Shown here: positions 59,577 through 64,000 of the stretch, piece by piece
Layout of the letters: the number at the start of each line of letters is the position of its first letter
Position numbering within the stretch: the first letter of the stretch is position 1
Made by a program: the position numbers and the translations under genes
The notes under the pieces: generated by a model
Seen by the model: only the letters and a program-made list of their open reading frames with translations
Databases searched by the model: none
Told to the model about the DNA's origin: nothing
Assembly (NCBI RefSeq): GCF_029714325.1
Contig: NZ_CP121666.1
Span: forward strand, 3,410,001 to 3,474,000
From: Bradyrhizobium sp. CB1717
Lineage (GTDB): Bacteria; Pseudomonadota; Alphaproteobacteria; Rhizobiales; Xanthobacteraceae
Reading direction: 5' to 3'
DNA length: 64,000 nt

Positions 59577-61099
59577 GATGCTTCTCCTTGCGCGCGCGAC
59601 TGCGCATCAAGCTGCTTGAGCAGGAAATGCTGGACCTTGCCCAGCGCCGTACGCGGCAGGTCGGTGACGAAGACGATGTCACGCGGAACCTTGTAACGCG
59701 CGAGCTGCGCCTGAACATGCACTCTCAGTTCGTCCGCTTCGAGCCGGCATCCGGACCGCCGGATGACATAAGCGATCGGCACCTCGTCCCAGCGCGGGTC
59801 TGGCCGGCCGATCACGGCGCATTCGCTGACATAGGGATGCTCGAGCAGAACGCGTTCGACCTCGGCCGGATAGATGTTCTCGCCGCCCGAAATGATCATG
59901 TTCTTCTTGCGGTCACGGACCCAGAAATAGCCCTCCGCGTCACACAGGCCGATATCGCCGGTGCGATACCAGCCGTCGTGTATCGCGTCTCGCGTGGCGT
60001 CCGCATTGCCCCAATACTCGAAGAACACGTTGGGGCCGCGCACCGCGATTTCGCCGGGCGTGCCGGCCGGCACTTCGGCGCCGGATTGGTCGATCACCTT
60101 TGCCTCGCAGCACAGGCCGGCAAGTCCAGTCGATCCCGCACGCGAGAGATCGCCGCCAAGCCGCGTGTAGACCGCGATGGGGCAGGTTTCCGTCGAGCCG
60201 TAGACCTGAAGGACCGGCACGCTGCGCTCAACAAAGCGGTCGATCAGGTGAGGCGGCACGATGGTCGAGCCCGTCGCGACGGCCTTGAGTGAAGATACGT
60301 CGGACGTAGGCCAAGCCGGATGTTCGCTCACAGCCTGGATGATCGCCGGCACCATCACCGTCAGTGTCGGCCGTTCGTTTTCGATAGCGGCAAGCGCCGT
60401 ATCTGGCGCAAACCGCGCATGGATCGTGACGGTCGCGCCGAGCTGAAGCGCTGGCGTCGTCTGGATGTTGAGGCCGCCGACGTGAAAGAACGGCAGCACG
60501 GTCAGCACATGATCGTCAGACGTCATGTTGTGCATGTGCTGGCTCATGACGCCGTTCCAGAACAACGCTTCCTGGCGCAGTACGGCGCCTTTCGGTCGTC
60601 CGGTCGTTCCTGACGTGTAAACGATCAGGAGTGGGCAGGAGAGATCGGTGTGCGGGTTGTGGCCGCTGCCCTCGCTGCGGGCCAGCAGGCCTTCGAAGGA
60701 CGTGCCGCGTGGTGGCGTAAAGTCGAGGCCGACGATAGATGTCGCTGGTGCAAGTTCGGAAAGAACTCCGTCAAAGGCCTGCTCGAGCATCAGCACCTTG
60801 GCACCAGCATCGGTGAGAATGAAGAGCTGCTCGGCGACCGCCAGCCGCCAGTTCAGCGGCACCAGCATCGCGCCGAGCCGCGCGCAGGCATAGAGCAGAA
60901 CCAGGTAGTCCGGCCGGTTCAGGCTCAGGATCGCTACGCGGTCGCCGCGGCCGACGCCGAGCTCCTGCTTCAAGGCCATGGCCGTTCGCTCGATGCGCGC
61001 GGCGAATGCCGCGTAGCTCAGCCGCTCGCCTTCGAAGGCAATCGCCGTCTTGTCTGGCGCGAATGCCGCGTTGCGGTCGATCAGACTACAGAGGTCCAC
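59573..61099 (-). CDS. Acyl-CoA ligase (AMP-forming)
   Basis: 508 residues from GTG, 2 bases after the previous stop. AMP-binding motifs are YTSGTTGRPKG (about 161-171), YGSTETCP, WYRTGDIG, RDRKKNMIISGGENIYP and the catalytic Lys region PRTALGKVQ near the end. It activates a carboxylic acid to its CoA thioester. Acts downstream of import in the operon with acyl-CoA dehydrogenase and hydroxyacyl-CoA dehydrogenase. Confidence 0.88.
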   Translation of the reverse strand: MDLCSLIDRNAAFAPDKTAIAFEGERLSYAAFAARIERTAMALKQELGVGRGDRVAILSLNRPDYLVLLYACARLGAMLVPLNWRLAVAEQLFILTDAGAKVLMLEQAFDGVLSELAPATSIVGLDFTPPRGTSFEGLLARSEGSGHNPHTDLSCPLLIVYTSGTTGRPKGAVLRQEALFWNGVMSQHMHNMTSDDHVLTVLPFFHVGGLNIQTTPALQLGATVTIHARFAPDTALAAIENERPTLTVMVPAIIQAVSEHPAWPTSDVSSLKAVATGSTIVPPHLIDRFVERSVPVLQVYGSTETCPIAVYTRLGGDLSRAGSTGLAGLCCEAKVIDQSGAEVPAGTPGEIAVRGPNVFFEYWGNADATRDAIHDGWYRTGDIGLCDAEGYFWVRDRKKNMIISGGENIYPAEVERVLLEHPYVSECAVIGRPDPRWDEVPIAYVIRRSGCRLEADELRVHVQAQLARYKVPRDIVFVTDLPRTALGKVQHFLLKQLDAQSRAQGEAS

Positions 61100-61101
61100 T
61101 G

Positions 61102-62391
61102 TCAGTCGTCCGTTTCGCCGGCCTCGTACAACGCCTCGCGCCCGATCCGGTCGAGGCAAAGCTCGGCCGTCCAGGGCAGCATCAGGGAGCCGCACCGGCT
61201 ATCGCGGTAAATGCGCTCCAGCGGCAATGAGCGAAGCATGGCCTGGCCGCCGCAGGTGCGGATCGCGAGCGCCGCGAGCTCATTTGCTCCCTCCATCACG
61301 GAATATTGCGCAGCATAGGCCCGCAACACCTGCTCCTTGCTCGGATTGGCGCGTGCTTCGGTCACAGCCTGGAACCAAATCGACTTGATCTGCTCGAGCT
61401 TGATCTGCATCTGCGCCACCGCGATCTGCTTGGTCGGGTACATTCGGCGCTTGACCGGCGGCATGCCCGGGACCTCGCCGCGCAGATAGCGCACCGTAAA
61501 ATCATAGGCCGCTTGCGCGAGGCCCATGTAGGTCGGCGACAGCGTCAGGAACATGTGCGGCCAGCGCATTGCAGCCTGGAAATAGACGCCGCGCGGCATC
61601 AGCGCCGAATCGTCCGGGACGAACACATCCTTGAACAGCAGCGTTCGCGAGACCGTCCCGCGCATGCCGAGCGGATCCCAGTCGCCGACAACGGAGACGC
61701 CTTCCGATTTTGCGGAGATCGCGAGGTAAAGCGTGTTGCGGCGCGAGGCCTTCTCGCCTTCCTCGATCTCGGTGCAAAGCACGCCGTAATAGTCGGCGTG
61801 GCCGGAGAGCGATGCAAAGATCTTCTTGCCATTGACGATCCAGCCGCCCTCGACGGGCCTCGCTTCCGTGCCGAAGGCGACACCGCCCGCAGCCGCCGCG
61901 CCACCCTCGGAGAAAGGCTGCGAGTAGATCGCGCCGTCCTCGACGATGCGCTTGTAGTGGACCGCGCGCCGCCGCTCGTGCTCCGCGCGAGTTTCCGTAT
62001 CCATGTCGAGATCGTCGGCGAGGGGCCCAGACCACAGGGTCGAGCAGACATGCATGTTCCAGGTCAACGCGGTGGCGCCGCAATAGCGGCCGATCTCGGC
62101 GGCTGCGAGCGCATAAGTCTGGTAGTTCGCGCCAAGCCCGCCATGCTTCTTGGGGATGGCAATACCGAGCAGACCGACGCGGTGCAGATCGCGATAGTTC
62201 TCCGTCGGGAAGACCGCATCCCGATCGTAGATCGCCGCGCGGCCGGCGAACACACTCTGACCGATCTCCCGCGCGCGTGCAATGATGCCGGCCTGTTCGT
62301 CGCTAAGGCGGAATGCGACGGGGTCGAAGATCGGCGCATCCAGCGCGACCTTGTTACTCGCGCCGATAGTCTTGCTGACTTGCATGGTCAT
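61102..62391 (-). CDS. Acyl-CoA dehydrogenase family protein
   Basis: 429 residues with the complete fold: FPTENYRDLHRVGLLGIAIP, flavin-region YSQPFSEGGAAAAGG and the DPLGMRGTVSR beta-domain. A catalytic Glu position is probably in the C-terminal VMEGANELA region. It introduces a double bond into a CoA thioester, or acts as a flavin monooxygenase of the same fold. 12 bases after the hydrolase gene. Confidence 0.85.
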   Translation of the reverse strand: MTMQVSKTIGASNKVALDAPIFDPVAFRLSDEQAGIIARAREIGQSVFAGRAAIYDRDAVFPTENYRDLHRVGLLGIAIPKKHGGLGANYQTYALAAAEIGRYCGATALTWNMHVCSTLWSGPLADDLDMDTETRAEHERRRAVHYKRIVEDGAIYSQPFSEGGAAAAGGVAFGTEARPVEGGWIVNGKKIFASLSGHADYYGVLCTEIEEGEKASRRNTLYLAISAKSEGVSVVGDWDPLGMRGTVSRTLLFKDVFVPDDSALMPRGVYFQAAMRWPHMFLTLSPTYMGLAQAAYDFTVRYLRGEVPGMPPVKRRMYPTKQIAVAQMQIKLEQIKSIWFQAVTEARANPSKEQVLRAYAAQYSVMEGANELAALAIRTCGGQAMLRSLPLERIYRDSRCGSLMLPWTAELCLDRIGREALYEAGETDD

Positions 62392-62403
62392 TGCGTAGTC
62401 ACC

Positions 62404-63219
62404 TTACGCGTTGGTCGCGACGGAATTCAGGAACCAGCCGAGCGCCTCGTCAAAGGCGTCGGGCCGCTCGAGGTTGGCGAGATGGCCGACGCCGGCGAGT
62501 TCGACATATTTGGCAGAAGGGACATAGGTCGCTGTCTTCGCCATCATTGGTGCGGGCGCATTGTTGTCCTTGGAGCCGGACAGCAGCAGCGTCGGAACGG
62601 AAATATCCTTGAGCGTGCTGCGCTGATCAAAGCCGATCAGGGCCAGCATCATGGCGCGATAGCTCGCCTCCGGCACGCTCGCCATGCACTCGCGCGCAAG
62701 CTCCATGCCGTTCGGATCAGGACCGTCGCCGACAAGTTCCTTCACCAGCGAGGGCGCCAGCGATTTCATCGTCTCGCCGCGATCGAGCGGCCCGAGCCGC
62801 GCGGCGATGAACGATTTCTGCCAGTCGCCGTCGGCCTTCCCGAATGCGGGGCTGGTTTGTGCAAGAACGACCGCGCGCGCCAGTTTCGGCGATTGCACCA
62901 GCCATTTCTGGACGATCATGCCGCCGATGGAATGGCCGACCAGAATAGGCTTGGCCGCACCTAGCTGCTCGATGAATTGCTGGAGCGCATCCGCCAGGGC
63001 AGCGATACTGACGCTGGCGAGCGGTTCGGACCCGCCATAACCCGGCATGTCCCATGCGATCGCGCGGAAGCGGTTGCCGAATGTGGCAAGCTGGCGCCGC
63101 CAGGCGCGCGCCGCACCGCCGATGCCATGCAGGAAAACCAAGGGTATTGCGCCGGGATCGCCCGCAGCTTCATAGGCGAAGCGCCCATCCTTTGTTATCA
63201 TTGGCGCAGGCTGCGACAC
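62404..63219 (-). CDS. Alpha/beta hydrolase
   Basis: 271 residues: HGIGG oxyanion loop, nucleophile GHSIGG (Ser near 95), an acid in the LLSGSKDNNAP segment and catalytic His in GVGHLANLE. The type is that of 3-oxoadipate enol-lactonases and the NicD deformylase that follows NicX in nicotinate degradation. With a NicX-like gene in the same island, a ring-fission-product hydrolase is the natural reading. First gene of the minus-strand operon. Confidence 0.85.
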   Translation of the reverse strand: MSQPAPMITKDGRFAYEAAGDPGAIPLVFLHGIGGAARAWRRQLATFGNRFRAIAWDMPGYGGSEPLASVSIAALADALQQFIEQLGAAKPILVGHSIGGMIVQKWLVQSPKLARAVVLAQTSPAFGKADGDWQKSFIAARLGPLDRGETMKSLAPSLVKELVGDGPDPNGMELARECMASVPEASYRAMMLALIGFDQRSTLKDISVPTLLLSGSKDNNAPAPMMAKTATYVPSAKYVELAGVGHLANLERPDAFDEALGWFLNSVATNA

Positions 63220-63279
63220 GCGACATCCTTTTGCTTGGCCCCGTGATGCTAACAGGCCTGTGGGGGATGGAAAGAGATA

Positions 63280-63375
63280 ATTTTATACTTAAAGCAATTT
63301 CCGGGCCGATCTCTGGCGCGCGGCTGTTCACGGCGACGATCGGCGCTTTCGTTGCAATAATTTGAAGTTTAAAAT
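63280..63375. promoter_or_regulatory. Divergent promoter with two inverted operator-like sites
   Basis: ATTTTATACTTAAAG (63280-63294) and, on the other strand, ATTTTAAACTTCAAA (63375-63361) agree at 12 of 15 bases. One lies upstream of each divergent gene. An AT-rich motif in GC-rich DNA; no regulator gene is inside the window. Confidence 0.45.
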
Positions 63376-63416
63376 ATATCCGAAAGAGCGATCAACAGAT
63401 CCCGAGGAGCCAGCGC

Positions 63417-64000
63417 ATGTCCGCATTGCCGCAATCGCCGCACGCGCTGGTGACCGGTGGCGGCCGCGGCATCGGCCGCGCGATCGCAGCCGCTCTCGTC
63501 GGGGCCGGCGCAACCGTGACGGTGCTCGGCCGGAATGCCGCAACTCTTGAAGAGGCGATCAAGGCGGGAGCTGCGCATTTCGCAGCCGTCGCCGATGTTT
63601 CAGACGAGGTGTCGCTCAACGCCGCCATCGCCGAGGCCCATGCGCGAAAGCCGATCGATATCCTGATCGCCAATGCGGGGAGCGCCGAATCCGCGTCATT
63701 CGTGAAATCGGATAGTGCCCTTTTCGCGCGCATGATGGACGTCAATTTTATGGGCGTGGTTCATGCCATCCGCGCGGTCTTGCCGGGCATGAAGGGCCGC
63801 CCCTATGGACGCATCGTGGCGGTCGCGTCGACAGCCGGGCTCAAAGGCTATGCCTATGTCAGCGCATACACTGCAGCCAAGCATGCGGTGGTCGGTCTGG
63901 TGCGGTCGCTCGCGCTCGAAATGGCCGGCAGCAATGTCACTGTGAATGCCGTGTGTCCGGGCTTCACCGACACGGATCTCGTCGCCGGCAGCATCGAGAA
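63417..64000 (+). CDS. Short-chain dehydrogenase/reductase, 3' end outside the window
   Basis: At least 194 residues; the gene runs off the edge. The cofactor motif is TGGGRGIGRA, NAG is at about residue 85, the catalytic Ser is in VASTAG and the YxxxK is YTAAK. It oxidises or reduces a hydroxy/keto group with NAD(P). GAGGAG lies ahead of the ATG. It diverges from the hydrolase operon and probably belongs to the same pathway. Confidence 0.85.
   Translation, partial: MSALPQSPHALVTGGGRGIGRAIAAALVGAGATVTVLGRNAATLEEAIKAGAAHFAAVADVSDEVSLNAAIAEAHARKPIDILIANAGSAESASFVKSDSALFARMMDVNFMGVVHAIRAVLPGMKGRPYGRIVAVASTAGLKGYAYVSAYTAAKHAVVGLVRSLALEMAGSNVTVNAVCPGFTDTDLVAGSIE

Noticed and set aside
61306..62964. 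552-codon plus-strand open frame
   Set aside because: Opposite-strand shadow of the acyl-CoA dehydrogenase and hydrolase genes; sequence is Arg/Asp/His-rich with no fold signature.
1..64000. tRNA, rRNA, insertion sequence or phage attachment site
   Set aside because: No cloverleaf, rRNA segment, transposase or duplicated tRNA end was recognised by eye; a dedicated search could still find one in the 37-46 kb zone.

Overview
The window is high-GC alphaproteobacterial chromosome, most likely Bradyrhizobium or a close relative (Rhizobiales). The evidence is the codon and amino-acid style, the GcrA-type regulator, the phasin, the c-type cytochromes with a SoxCD-like pair, and many short hypothetical proteins of a kind I associate with bradyrhizobia. 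No rRNA, tRNA, CRISPR array or recognisable insertion sequence was seen.

Layout. 1-8.7 kb: end of an unrecognised gene, dctA, an aconitase paralogue, an ACS-type MFS transporter, a GntR regulator with two winged-helix domains, and an exported lactonase. Two matching palindromes suggest the regulator controls both the transporter/aconitase operon and the lactonase. 8.7-13.9 kb: formamidase facing a TetR-adenine deaminase-purine permease operon (purine/amide nitrogen use). 13.9-18.6 kb: small proteins, a MoxR/CoxE ATPase-vWA pair and a quinone oxidoreductase. 18.6-20.9 kb: an S24 (CI/LexA-like) repressor, a 91-aa gene, a GcrA-like protein and a DUF6456-like protein, with palindromic operator candidates. 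21-24.7 kb: small exported proteins, a phasin, a cytochrome c and an alpha/beta hydrolase. 24.8-30.8 kb: a TpsB outer-membrane transporter divergent from an exported FecR-domain protein and a CHASE2-PAS-GGDEF-EAL protein. 30.8-37.3 kb: arginase, a SoxC-like molybdoenzyme with a monohaem cytochrome, an enolase-superfamily enzyme and a divergent NRAMP-like transporter.

37.3-46.7 kb is accessory DNA: many short genes, several micro-ORFs for hydrophobic peptides, phage-type fragments and a FAD monooxygenase. Its most striking content is a module with a TTGACA -35 box, a conserved 18-nt spacer, a CAGAAT-like -10 box, about 50 nt of transcript and a strong GNRA-loop terminator. It occurs as four tandem 130-bp units (44926-45405) and once alone (42746-42833). 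Two further promoter cores of the same kind lie at 37439 and 38636. I read it as an undescribed multicopy small-RNA array.

46.8-64 kb is a catabolic island: CoA transferase, two-component flavin monooxygenase plus reductase, a HIBADH-type reductase, and an ABC importer operon that also carries an IlvD-type dehydratase and a NicX-like ring-cleaving Fe dioxygenase. A convergent five-gene operon follows (hydrolase, acyl-CoA dehydrogenase, CoA ligase, octopine-dehydrogenase-like protein, 3-hydroxyacyl-CoA dehydrogenase), with a divergent SDR running off the edge. Together these look like uptake and degradation of an N-heteroaromatic or other cyclic acid; the substrate cannot be named from sequence alone.
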